9,283 nt of DNA, from positions 1-9,283 of the forward strand of contig JASHSW010000047.1 of assembly GCA_030038595.1 (NCBI GenBank), in the 5' to 3' direction. The notes below the pieces were generated by a model. It had not been told where the DNA came from and searched no databases. It saw nothing but the letters and a program-made list of their open reading frames with translations. The DNA comes from Methylovirgula sp. (GTDB lineage: Bacteria; Pseudomonadota; Alphaproteobacteria; Rhizobiales; Beijerinckiaceae). The stretch's first letter is position 1; each line of letters starts with the position of its first letter. Positions 1 through 6,117 of the stretch are shown piece by piece. A program made the position numbers and the translations under genes.

Positions 1-899
1 TCCTGCCACTCGAACAGGGCGAGCGGATCACGACCATCATGCCGCTGCCCGAAGACGAATCCCAGTGGGGCAAGCTCGACGTGATGTTCGCGACCACCGG
101 CGGCACGGTACGCCGCAACAAACTTTCCGACTTCACGCAGGTGAACCGCTCGGGCAAGCTCGCCATGCGGCTCGATGCAGGCGAAGAGATCGTCGACGTG
201 CAGATCTGCACCGACGGCGACGATGTGCTGCTCACGACCGCCAACGGCCAATGCATCCGCTTTCCGGTCACCGACGTGCGCGTCTTCAAAGGACGCGATT
301 CGATGGGGGTGCGCGGCATTGCGCTCGGCGAAGGCGACCGGATGATCTCGCTTGCCATCCTGCACCATATCGAGGCGGAAAGCGGCGAGCGCATGGCCTA
401 TCTCAAGATGCGCCGTGCGATCGCCGGCGAGGCTTCCGTCGAAACCGTGCCGGAAGGAGCGAGCGACACCGCCGGCGAGGCATCGAGCGAGGAAAACGGC
501 GGCGAGGACGCGCCAGCCGCTGCGCTCGCGCCCGAGCGCTACGCGCAGATGTCGGCAGCGGAAGAAATCATCCTGACGATTTCCTCGAAAGGCTACGGCA
601 AGCGCACATCTTCCTACGAATATCGGATCACCGGGCGCGGCGGCAAGGGCATCGTCGCCATGGCGGTCAACCAAAGAAACGGGCTGCTTGTCGCTTCGAT
701 GCCGGTCGAAGAAAACGACGAAATCATGCTGGTGACCGACGGCGGCCGGCTAATCCGCTGCCCGGTCGAAGACATTCGCGTCGCCGGCCGCAGCACGCAA
801 GGCGTCATCGTCTTCAACACCGCGGACGGCGAACGCGTCGTCGGCGTCGAAAGGATCAGCGAAGAGGATGAAGGCGGTGGCGAGACGGGTGAAGCGTGA
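1..899 (+). CDS. gyrA: DNA gyrase subunit A, C-terminal part (5' end outside window)
   Basis: This is the 3' part of the GyrA gene. GyrA is the breakage-reunion subunit of DNA gyrase, which introduces negative supercoils in the cytoplasm. The frame is open from the window edge (first full codon at base 3), so the in-frame ATG at 39 is internal. About 298 codons remain, covering only the beta-pinwheel C-terminal domain that wraps DNA; the catalytic tyrosine region lies upstream. Visible family motifs are LDVMFATTGGTVRRNKLSDF, GVRGIALGEGD, YRITGRGGKGI, LVTDGGRLIRCPV and GRSTQGVIVF, which are successive pinwheel blades. An acidic, low-complexity insert (about bases 429-560, rich in E, A, G and S) separates two blades. 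The protein ends in a short acidic tail (SEEDEGGGETGEA), stop TGA at 897-899. The next gene, coaD, begins 96 bases later on the same strand. Identification is very secure. Confidence 0.97.
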   Translation, partial: LPLEQGERITTIMPLPEDESQWGKLDVMFATTGGTVRRNKLSDFTQVNRSGKLAMRLDAGEEIVDVQICTDGDDVLLTTANGQCIRFPVTDVRVFKGRDSMGVRGIALGEGDRMISLAILHHIEAESGERMAYLKMRRAIAGEASVETVPEGASDTAGEASSEENGGEDAPAAALAPERYAQMSAAEEIILTISSKGYGKRTSSYEYRITGRGGKGIVAMAVNQRNGLLVASMPVEENDEIMLVTDGGRLIRCPVEDIRVAGRSTQGVIVFNTADGERVVGVERISEEDEGGGETGEA

Positions 900-920
900 A
901 ACAGTGACCGGGCGTCCTCC

Positions 921-940
921 CTCCCCCCGCTTGCGGGGAG
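921..940. repeat. C/G-rich inverted repeat after gyrA
   Basis: In the 96-base gap between gyrA and coaD, CTCCCC (921-926) can pair with GGGGAG (935-940), or CCCCGC with GCGGGG closer in. No T-run follows on either strand, so it is at best a weak or Rho-assisted terminator. From memory, similar CTCCCC...GCTTGCGGGGAG palindromes recur between genes in many Hyphomicrobiales genomes. It may therefore be one copy of a dispersed intergenic repeat; a genome-wide count is needed to tell. Confidence 0.4.
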
Positions 941-995
941 ACGAAATAGTAGGTCCAAATTTGCCCGCGCCTCCCCGCTCGGTTAGACAGAGCGC

Positions 996-1511
996 ATGAT
1001 CCGCAAGGCGTTTTACACCGGCACGTTCGATCCACTGACCAACGGCCACGTCGATATCATCACGCGCGCCGCACGATTTTGCGACGAGCTCGTGGTGGCG
1101 ATCGGCGCAAATCCTGACAAAGCGCCGCTTTTTTCCGCCGCGGAACGCGCCGAGCTCGTGCGCCGTGTCTGCGCCAACCTTGCCGGCGCACACTCCTGCA
1201 AGCTTTCGGTCCTGACTTTTTCCGGCCTCGCCGTCTCGGCGGCGCGGGAAGCCGGCGCGACCCTGTTGCTGCGCGGCCTGCGCGACGGCACCGACCTCGA
1301 CTACGAGATGGAAATGGCCGGCGCGAACGCCATGTTGGCGCCGGAAATTCCCACCGTATTTCTCGCTGCTTCGCCCGGCGTCCGCCATATTGCGGCAACA
1401 TTGGTCCGGCAGATCGCTTTGCTCGGAGGCGACGTATCGAGTTTTGTTCCCGATATCGTGGCTGCCGCCCTTTCCGAAAAAATGCGCAAAACTCCCAGGG
1501 ATGAATCATGA
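996..1511 (+). CDS. coaD: Phosphopantetheine adenylyltransferase (PPAT)
   Basis: CoaD transfers AMP from ATP to 4'-phosphopantetheine, giving dephospho-CoA, the fourth step from pantothenate to CoA, in the cytoplasm. The product is 171 residues, close to the usual 160-170. The nucleotidyltransferase signature is intact: [12 protein letters not shown] near the N-terminus with the T-x-G-H box at residues 15-18. K42 sits in the PDKAPLF segment, and [12 protein letters not shown] (93-104) follows. The C-terminal [19 protein letters not shown] segment matches the ATP-binding loop, although many homologues have ISSTLV where this one has IAATLV. The ATG at 996 has only a poor Shine-Dalgarno match, but it puts the TGTFDP motif at the family's usual distance from the start. 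The stop codon overlaps the next start by four bases (ATGA, 1508-1511), so the cyclophilin is probably translationally coupled to it. Identification is secure. Confidence 0.96.
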   Translation: MIRKAFYTGTFDPLTNGHVDIITRAARFCDELVVAIGANPDKAPLFSAAERAELVRRVCANLAGAHSCKLSVLTFSGLAVSAAREAGATLLLRGLRDGTDLDYEMEMAGANAMLAPEIPTVFLAASPGVRHIAATLVRQIALLGGDVSSFVPDIVAAALSEKMRKTPRDES

Positions 1512-2059
1512 AATCGAACCGGCGCAGTCTTCTCTTCGCCCTCGCCTTCACTTTCTTCGCAACCCAGCTCGCCGCCGCGACGGACCTGCAAAACACGATC
1601 TATCTCGACACGAAGAACGGCCGCGTCACCATCCTGCTGCGCCCCGATCTCGCGCCGAAGACCGTGGCGCAGATCAAGACGCTCACGAAGCGCGGCTTCT
1701 ACAACGGCCTCGTCTTCCACCGGGTGATCGACGGATTCATGGCGCAGACAGGCGATCCGACCGGCACCGGCACCGGCGGATCCGATCTGCCCAATGTGCC
1801 GGCCGAATTCTCCAATGCGCCCTTCAAGCGCGGCACCGTCGGCATGGCACGCGCCGAAGACCCGAATTCCGGCAATTCGCAGTTCTTCATCTGCCTCGCC
1901 GATTCCGACTTCCTCGACGGCCACTATACCGTCTTCGGCCAGGTGATCTCCGGCATGGACGTCGTCGACAAAATCAAGAAAGGCGACAAAGACAACAACG
2001 GCATGGTGACCGATCCCGACAAGATCGTGAAGATGCAGCTCGCCGCCGATGCCAAATAG
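1508..2059 (+). CDS. ppiA: Exported cyclophilin-type peptidyl-prolyl isomerase
   Basis: A cyclophilin that catalyses cis-trans isomerisation of prolyl peptide bonds. The first ~24 residues form a Sec-type signal peptide: basic start (MKSNRR), hydrophobic core ([11 protein letters not shown]), then a likely cleavage after LAAA. The protein should therefore act in the periplasm. The 183-residue product carries the cyclophilin core: [13 protein letters not shown] with catalytic R72, then F77 and Q80, a GTGTGGS loop, and GNSQFFI (122-128). F135 replaces the tryptophan that binds cyclosporin in eukaryotic cyclophilins, as is usual in bacteria. The start is set by the ATGA overlap with coaD and an AGGGA ribosome-binding site at 1497-1501. 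The product closely resembles the leaderless cyclophilin at 2876-3331, and an ancient tandem duplication is likely. The stop lies 12 bases from the convergent Rieske stop. The symbol is assigned by compartment. Confidence 0.93.
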   Translation: MKSNRRSLLFALAFTFFATQLAAATDLQNTIYLDTKNGRVTILLRPDLAPKTVAQIKTLTKRGFYNGLVFHRVIDGFMAQTGDPTGTGTGGSDLPNVPAEFSNAPFKRGTVGMARAEDPNSGNSQFFICLADSDFLDGHYTVFGQVISGMDVVDKIKKGDKDNNGMVTDPDKIVKMQLAADAK

Positions 2060-2071
2060 CCGGCGCGCCCC

Positions 2072-2728
2072 TCAGAGCTGGATGATCGAATCGAAATCGA
2101 ACGTGCTGCCCGGCGGATTTTCGCCGATCCTTAGCGTCGTTGCGTTCACGAAATGATACGGCGGCACGGGCAGATTGTAGGGGGCCGGGACGCCCTTGAA
2201 GACGCGCCCCGCCAGATCGTATTTCGAGCCGTGACAAGGACAGAAATAGCCGCCGGGCCATGAGGCCGTCGGCGTGGTGGCGCTCGGGTTCGGAAAGAAC
2301 TCCGGGATACAGCCGAGATGCGTGCAGATGCCGACGAGAACCCCGTATTCCGGGTTGATCGAGCGATGCCAATTGTCGGCATATTCCGGCTGCTGATGAT
2401 TCCGCGAATTCGGATCGGATAGAAGAGCGACGAGCTGCGGGCTCTGCAACGTGGCGAGCAGTTTGGCGGGGCGGTTTACGACGAAGATCGGGCGCGAGCG
2501 CCAGCGCACGATAATCATCTGACCCGGTGCCACGCTTTTCAGATCGACGTCGATCGGACCGCCCGCCGCTATCGTCGAGGCGTCTGGCTCGAGCTGCGAA
2601 ATCAGCGGCACGATCGCCGCCGCGGCGCCGACGATCCCGAACGCCCCGGTTGCAAGGAAGAGGAAATCGCGGCGGGTCGCCGGCGGCGCTTGGCCGAGAT
2701 CGGAAGAAGCAGCGGGCAGATCGGCCAT
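2072..2728 (-). CDS. petA: Ubiquinol-cytochrome c reductase Rieske iron-sulfur subunit
   Basis: The Rieske subunit of cytochrome bc1 carries electrons from ubiquinol to cytochrome c1. The product is 218 residues. A twin-arginine motif (TRRDFLFLA, 18-26) precedes a hydrophobic stretch (~24-45), giving a Tat-exported, N-terminally anchored protein. Both cluster boxes are intact: CTHLGC (C135, H137, C140) and CPCHGS (C163, C165, H166). C135, H137, C163 and H166 should hold the 2Fe-2S cluster, and C140-C165 the disulfide. S168 and Y170, which raise the redox potential in bc1 proteins, are present. The ATG at 2728 follows a GAGGT site four bases upstream; the frame stays open further back, but only as antisense of ppiB. 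Oddities: no cytochrome b or c1 gene is adjacent, and the segment from QQPEYADNWHRSI to WPGGYFCPCHGSKYDLAGR reads like beta/gammaproteobacterial PetA, while the N-terminal part looks alphaproteobacterial. Confidence 0.95.
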   Translation of the reverse strand: MADLPAASSDLGQAPPATRRDFLFLATGAFGIVGAAAAIVPLISQLEPDASTIAAGGPIDVDLKSVAPGQMIIVRWRSRPIFVVNRPAKLLATLQSPQLVALLSDPNSRNHQQPEYADNWHRSINPEYGVLVGICTHLGCIPEFFPNPSATTPTASWPGGYFCPCHGSKYDLAGRVFKGVPAPYNLPVPPYHFVNATTLRIGENPPGSTFDFDSIIQL

Positions 2729-2875
2729 ATTGACCTCAGCAAGTGGGGGCCAGGACCGGCGCTCCAAGCTTGGGCATCCGCGCCGGAGCTTGCAACCCGG
2801 CAGGAACGCCAAGTTTACCTCGCCCACCGCTTCGATTATTGCAGGGGCCAACCAAAGTCCAGGAGGAGTTTCGCC
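2729..2875. promoter_or_regulatory. Divergent intergenic region, petA / ppiB
   Basis: This 147-base gap separates two divergent genes, so it should contain the promoter of petA (leftward) and probably one for ppiB (rightward). I see no convincing -35/-10 pair on either strand. A short inverted repeat, GCTCC...GGAGC, surrounds the AAGCTT-containing palindrome CCAAGCTTGG near 2763-2772. The only clear signals are the ribosome-binding sites at either end: AGGAGGAG at 2861-2868 for ppiB and GAGGT (minus strand, 2733-2737) for petA. Confidence 0.4.
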
Positions 2876-3331
2876 ATGGCTGCGACCGGCAACAAGCTTA
2901 CGCTCGACACGACCCAGGGCAAGGTTGTGATCGAGATGCGTCCCGATCTCGCGCCCGGCCACGTCGCCCACATCAAGACGCTGGTCGGCGAGAAATTCTA
3001 TGACGGTATCGTTTTTCACCGGGTAATCGACGGATTCATGGCGCAAACAGGGTGCCCGCACGGCACCGGCACCGGCGGCTCGCGCTATCCGGATCTGAAG
3101 GCCGAGTTCAACGCCGAGCCGCATGTGCGCGGCACCTGCTCCATGGCGCGCGCGCAAAACCCCGATTCCGCCAATTCGCAATTCTTCATCTGTTTCGGCG
3201 ACGCCCGGTTTCTCGACCGCAAATATACGGTCTGGGGCAAGGTGATCTCGGGCATGGAGAATGTCGACAAGATCAAGCGCGGCGAGCCAGTGAAGGACCC
3301 GGACAAGATCATTTCCGCGACGGTGAGCTGA
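2876..3331 (+). CDS. ppiB: Cytoplasmic cyclophilin-type peptidyl-prolyl isomerase
   Basis: A second cyclophilin of 151 residues with no signal peptide, so it should isomerise prolyl bonds in the cytoplasm. The core is intact: [13 protein letters not shown] with catalytic R49 and Q57, GTGTGGS (63-69), NSQFFI (100-105), F112 in the position of the eukaryotic cyclosporin-binding tryptophan, and VWGKVISGMENVDKI. The ATG at 2876 has an excellent AGGAGGAG ribosome-binding site at 2861-2868. The frame is open further upstream, but those codons lie in the intergenic region and inside antisense petA and do not look like protein. Its closest relative in the window is the exported cyclophilin ending at 2059; in the usual Hyphomicrobiales order the two are neighbours, whereas here petA separates them. 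A hairpin lies just downstream. Confidence 0.95.
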   Translation: MAATGNKLTLDTTQGKVVIEMRPDLAPGHVAHIKTLVGEKFYDGIVFHRVIDGFMAQTGCPHGTGTGGSRYPDLKAEFNAEPHVRGTCSMARAQNPDSANSQFFICFGDARFLDRKYTVWGKVISGMENVDKIKRGEPVKDPDKIISATVS

Positions 3332-3337
3332 AAACGC

Positions 3338-3369
3338 CGAAGCGCCGAGCCCGTTCGAGGCCCGCTTCG
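3338..3369 (+). terminator. Hairpin after ppiB, possible weak terminator
   Basis: CGAAGCG (3338-3344) pairs with CGCTTCG (3363-3369), a 7-bp stem beginning six bases after the ppiB stop. No T-run follows, so if it ends transcription it is inefficient or Rho-assisted. It is the first of three short hairpins between ppiB and queA. Confidence 0.35.
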
Positions 3370-3379
3370 TTCGCACCAC

Positions 3380-3427
3380 TGGGTGAAGGGACCCATGCTG
3401 AAGGGTGAGCAGCCCTCCTGCTGAGGG
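3380..3427 (+). promoter_or_regulatory. queA leader with two short hairpins
   Basis: Upstream of queA, TGGGT (3380-3384) can pair with ACCCA (3391-3395), and CCCTC (3413-3417) with GAGGG (3423-3427). The stems are only 5 bp each, so chance is possible in GC-rich DNA. I see no recognisable preQ1 riboswitch and no clear promoter. The segment is simply the likely 5' untranslated leader of the queA-tgt pair. Confidence 0.25.
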
Positions 3428-3464
3428 GCGTGCGTCTCGAAGCTATGGAGAATCAGCCCGTTTC

Positions 3465-4529
3465 ATGCGCGTCGACCTCTTCGACTTCGATCTGCCGCCC
3501 GAACGGATCGCGCTGAGGCCTATCGTGCCGCGCGACGCGGCCCGGATGTTGGTTGTTCGCCCGCTGGCCGAGAAGAAATTCGATGACCGGAGGATACACG
3601 AGCTTCCGGATGTTCTCCGTCCGGGCGATCTCCTCATCGTCAACGATACCGAGGTCATTCGCGCTCGCCTCCTGGGGTATCGGCGGCGCGCCGCGACCCG
3701 GGCCAAAATCGAGGTTTTGCTGCACAAGCGCATCGCCCCGACGCAGTGGCTTGCCCTCGCAAAGGGCACGAAGAAATTGCAACCGGGCGAAAAAATCGAG
3801 TTCGCACGCAATGGCGCGACGCTCGAAGCCGAGGTGCTCGAAAAGCATGAAGAGGGCGAAGTTTTGCTGCACTTCGCGGTCGCGGGGGAAAAGCTGGACG
3901 CGGCGATCGACGTCCTCGGGCACATGCCATTGCCGCCCTACATCGCCGCAAAGCGCGCCCCGGACGGGCGCGATGCGAGCGATTACCAAAGCCTCTTTGC
4001 CAGTCGCCGCGGCGCGGTCGCCGCGCCGACCGCGAGCCTCCACTTCACGCCGGACCTGGTCGGCGCGCTCCGCGCACGCGGCATCGAGATCGTGCGCGTT
4101 ACGCTGCATGTCGGACCGGGAACTTTTTTGCCGGTAAAAGTCGAGGAAACGCAAGCCCATCAAATGCATGCCGAGTGGGGCGAGATCCGGCCGCCCGCGG
4201 CGGCGCAGATCAATCAGGCGCGCGCCGAAGGCCGCCGCATCGTCGCGGTCGGCACGACCGCGCTGCGGCTCGTTGAGCAGGCAGCGCGCGAGGACGGAAC
4301 AATTGCCGCCTTCCGCGGCGAGACGGCCTTGTTCGTTGCGCCGGGGTACAAATTCAAAGCCGTCGATGTGCTGCTCACCAATTTCCATCTGCCGCGTTCG
4401 ACGCTGTTCATGCTGGTTGCGGCTTTCTCCGGGCTTGCGACGATGAAAGCTGCCTACCGGCACGCAATCGATGCAAAGTATCGTTTCTATTCCTATGGCG
4501 ACGCCTGTCTGCTCTTCCCGGGGGGATGA
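3465..4529 (+). CDS. queA: S-adenosylmethionine:tRNA ribosyltransferase-isomerase
   Basis: QueA transfers and isomerises the ribosyl part of S-adenosylmethionine onto preQ1 already in the tRNA wobble position, giving epoxyqueuosine. It acts directly after Tgt, encoded next. The product is 354 residues (E. coli QueA has 356) and carries the family landmarks in order: [13 protein letters not shown] at the N-terminus, [16 protein letters not shown] (54-69), GHMPLPPYI (152-160), [13 protein letters not shown] (183-195), GPGTFLPV (217-224), [25 protein letters not shown] (305-323) and [11 protein letters not shown] (340-350). ATG 3465 is chosen because the protein then begins as homologues do ([12 protein letters not shown]). 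An in-frame GTG at 3405 would add 20 residues unlike the family. The nearest purine stretch, GGAG at 3447-3450, is rather far from the ATG. The stop is one base from the proposed tgt start. Confidence 0.96.
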   Translation: MRVDLFDFDLPPERIALRPIVPRDAARMLVVRPLAEKKFDDRRIHELPDVLRPGDLLIVNDTEVIRARLLGYRRRAATRAKIEVLLHKRIAPTQWLALAKGTKKLQPGEKIEFARNGATLEAEVLEKHEEGEVLLHFAVAGEKLDAAIDVLGHMPLPPYIAAKRAPDGRDASDYQSLFASRRGAVAAPTASLHFTPDLVGALRARGIEIVRVTLHVGPGTFLPVKVEETQAHQMHAEWGEIRPPAAAQINQARAEGRRIVAVGTTALRLVEQAAREDGTIAAFRGETALFVAPGYKFKAVDVLLTNFHLPRSTLFMLVAAFSGLATMKAAYRHAIDAKYRFYSYGDACLLFPGG

Positions 4530-4530
4530 C

Positions 4531-5649
4531 GTGTCCTTCGCCTTCGAAATTCAACATCGCGACGGCGCGGCGCGCACGGGCATGATTTCGACGCCGCGCG
4601 GCGGCATCCGCACGCCGGCATTTATGCCGGTCGGCACGGCAGCGACCGTCAAAGCCATGTATCCGGAAGATGTGCACGCGCTCGGTGCCGACATCATCCT
4701 CGCCAATTGCTATCACCTGATGCTGCGGCCGGGCGCCGAACGCATCGCCGAGCTTGGCGGTCTGCATCGTTTCATGAACTGGCAGTGGCCGATCCTCACC
4801 GACTCCGGCGGCTTCCAGGTGATGTCGTTGGCGAAGCTGCGCAAGGTGGACGAAGCCGGCGTTACCTTCCAGTCACACATCGACGGCACGCGCCATCATC
4901 TCTCGCCGGAACGTAGCATGGAGATCCAGCGTCTTTTGGGCTCGGATATCCAGATGCAGCTCGACGAATGTGTGCGGCTACCGGCGCCGGAGGCCGAAGT
5001 CGAACGCGCCATGCGGCTCTCGCTGCGCTGGGCCGAGCGCAGCAAACGCGCCTTCGGCGATGCCCCCGGGCAAGCGCTCTTCGGCATCGTGCAAGGGGGC
5101 GAAAGCATGCATTTGCGCGCCGCGAGCGCCGCAGCGCTCGTTGCGATCGGCTTCGACGGCTATGCGCTCGGCGGCCTCGCGGTCGGCGAGCCGCAGGCGA
5201 CCATGTTGGCGGTGATCGAGGCGAGCTTGCCGCATCTGCCCGAGGCGGCGCCGCGCTACCTCATGGGAGTCGGAACTCCCGACGATCTCCTCGAGTGCGT
5301 CCGCCGCGGCATCGACATGTTCGACTGCGTGCTGCCGACGCGCGCCGGCCGCCACGGGCTTGTGTACAGCCGCCACGGCCGCATCAACCTGCGCAATGCC
5401 AAATACGCCGCCGATCCGCGGTACATCGATCCGCAATCGTCGTGCGAAGCGGCACGGGTTTTTTCCCGCGCTTACCTCCACCACCTCACCAAAGCCGGTG
5501 AGATCCTCGGCATGACGGCGCTTACCGCGATCAACCTCGCCTATTATCAGGACCTGATGGCGGGGCTTCGAACGGCGGTCGCGGCCGGCAAACTCGCCGA
5601 ATTTTGTGCCGAGACGAAACGCGGCTGGGCGGCAGGCGAGAATAGGTAA
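4531..5649 (+). CDS. tgt: tRNA-guanine transglycosylase with degenerate zinc site
   Basis: Tgt swaps the wobble guanine of GUN-anticodon tRNAs for preQ1, the entry step of queuosine modification in tRNA. The product is 372 residues (E. coli 375). Catalytic parts are present: D91 in [10 protein letters not shown] (Z. mobilis D102), D145 in QLDEC (D156), GLAVGEP, and the nucleophile D265 in [15 protein letters not shown] (D280). The C-terminal zinc site, C-x-C-x2-C plus a distant His in the Z. mobilis enzyme, is mostly missing: S303, C305, A308 and I334 occupy positions 318, 320, 323 and 349. The surrounding [14 protein letters not shown] and NLAYYQDLM align without gaps, so this is not a frameshift. 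The GTG at 4531, one base after queA and preceded by a G-rich site (4520-4526), is preferred; in-frame ATG codons at 4471 and 4495 lie inside queA and add unfamiliar residues. Confidence 0.95.
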   Translation: MSFAFEIQHRDGAARTGMISTPRGGIRTPAFMPVGTAATVKAMYPEDVHALGADIILANCYHLMLRPGAERIAELGGLHRFMNWQWPILTDSGGFQVMSLAKLRKVDEAGVTFQSHIDGTRHHLSPERSMEIQRLLGSDIQMQLDECVRLPAPEAEVERAMRLSLRWAERSKRAFGDAPGQALFGIVQGGESMHLRAASAAALVAIGFDGYALGGLAVGEPQATMLAVIEASLPHLPEAAPRYLMGVGTPDDLLECVRRGIDMFDCVLPTRAGRHGLVYSRHGRINLRNAKYAADPRYIDPQSSCEAARVFSRAYLHHLTKAGEILGMTALTAINLAYYQDLMAGLRTAVAAGKLAEFCAETKRGWAAGENR

Positions 5650-5716
5650 GACGGGCGCGAGCGAAACGATACGGGAATGCAGGCTGATGCTCGAACACAA
5701 AGCCGTAGCAAAGGAA

Positions 5717-5743
5717 AAGGCGAGGCGGATTCCGCCTCGCCTT
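5717..5743 (+). terminator. Strong hairpin downstream of tgt
   Basis: A perfect 12-bp stem, AAGGCGAGGCGG (5717-5728) with CCGCCTCGCCTT (5732-5743), and an ATT loop lies 67 bases past the tgt stop. An A-rich stretch precedes it and a pyrimidine-rich CTCACTCCC follows, without a true T-run. It is the best candidate for the end of the queA-tgt transcript, possibly as an RNA-stabilising 3' end. Confidence 0.6.
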
Positions 5744-5770
5744 CTCACTCCCTCGTCCTAGACCTTCCCT

Positions 5771-5833
5771 CGGGCGCTTTCCTCTTCAGGAAAGGGGCGG
5801 GATACGCCCGGCTCTCGAGGAAAAGGGTTCCTC
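5771..5833. other. Nested stem-loop plus adjacent hairpin
   Basis: CGGGCG (5771-5776) pairs with CGCCCG (5805-5810), enclosing CTTTCCT (5777-5783) paired with AGGAAAG (5788-5794) over a CTTC loop. An alternative inner pairing is GGGCG (5795-5799) with CGCCC (5805-5809). GAGGAA (5817-5822) then pairs with TTCCTC (5828-5833). Such dense nested pairing suggests a structured RNA, but I match it to no known family. Confidence 0.35.
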
Positions 5834-5904
5834 CCACGACTTGGACAGTGCGCATGCCGGAGGTCCAGAACGGCCCTTTCGGATGGCGGCAGGATTTTTA
5901 GCTT

Positions 5905-5974
5905 AGACGTGACGCAATGTCACGCGTCTTGCGGCAGGTTGCCTGCAAAATCGGCAGCAGACGGTCGCTTTTTT
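5905..5974 (+). promoter_or_regulatory. Attenuator-like alternative pairings ending in a T-run
   Basis: AGACGTGAC (5905-5913) pairs with GTCA (5919-5922) plus CGTCT (5925-5929), a 9-bp stem with a 2-base bulge. The same CGTCT can instead pair with AGACG at 5959-5963. That enclosure contains GCAGG/CCTGC (5934-5938 with 5942-5946), and six T start at 5969, five bases past the stem. The two forms exclude each other. The CGTGAC-N5-GTCACG core (5908-5924) could equally be a DNA operator. Confidence 0.3.
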
Positions 5975-6024
5975 CTCGCAACGTGCGCGAATAAATAGTT
6001 GATGGAAATTGTAGACTAAGAAAA

Positions 6025-6066
6025 CACCGATGCGCGCACGGGTACGGCGCGCTGGGGTGGTTTTTT
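6025..6066 (+). terminator. Hairpin with T-run upstream of DUF502 gene
   Basis: GCGCGC (6032-6037) pairs with GCGCGC (6047-6052). After a 3-base internal loop on each side, CACC (6025-6028) pairs with GGTG (6056-6059). One G and then six T (6061-6066) follow, the layout of an intrinsic terminator. On the minus strand the same stem is followed by TTTTCTT, so it may work both ways. It sits about 50 bases before the DUF502 start, so it ends an upstream transcript or attenuates the operon. Confidence 0.5.
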
Positions 6067-6117
6067 CGCCGCAAATACTCGCGTCCTGCTATGAGGTTTT
6101 GAAGCTTGAGTCGAACC

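Larger units (their letters stand above)
5650..6105. other. Gene-free structured intergenic region
   Basis: About 450 bases without a convincing protein gene. A 74-codon frame at 5677-5901 has no family resemblance and runs through strong hairpins. The region holds, in order: a 12-bp terminator-type hairpin (5717-5743); a nested stem-loop (5771-5810) and a third hairpin (5817-5833); the pairing TGGAC/GTCCA (5842-5846 with 5863-5867); an inverted repeat with a competing downstream partner and a T-run (5905-5974); an AT-rich stretch near 5990-6025; and a terminator-like hairpin with six T (6025-6066). It must carry the end of the tgt transcript and the promoter of DUF502-thrB-rnhA. A small RNA gene is possible but unproven. 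Confidence 0.5.

Noticed and set aside
39..41. ATG as start of a 286-residue protein
   Set aside because: The frame is open to the window edge and the residues before it (LPLEQGERITTI) are ordinary GyrA sequence, so this ATG is internal.
2690..2875. N-terminal extension of the second cyclophilin
   Set aside because: It overlaps petA and the intergenic gap, shows no family resemblance, and a strong AGGAGGAG site marks the start at 2876.
2729..3379. N-terminal extension of the Rieske protein to 435 residues
   Set aside because: The extra residues are antisense to ppiB and the intergenic region, look like high-GC open-frame noise, and would place the twin-arginine signal mid-protein. The ATG at 2728 has a good ribosome-binding site.
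3332..3464. preQ1 riboswitch ahead of queA
   Set aside because: The leader has short stems, but I cannot recognise the preQ1-I, -II or -III core in it, and these riboswitches usually precede preQ1 synthesis or transport genes.
3453..4463. 336-codon minus-strand open frame opposite queA
   Set aside because: It is the antisense shadow of a clearly identified gene in GC-rich DNA. Similar shadows occur at 750-1388, 4978-5748 and 6776-7987, none with recognisable motifs.
5677..5901. 74-codon open frame after tgt
   Set aside because: It has no family resemblance and runs through the tgt terminator hairpin and two further stem-loops; I see no ribosome-binding site that would favour it.
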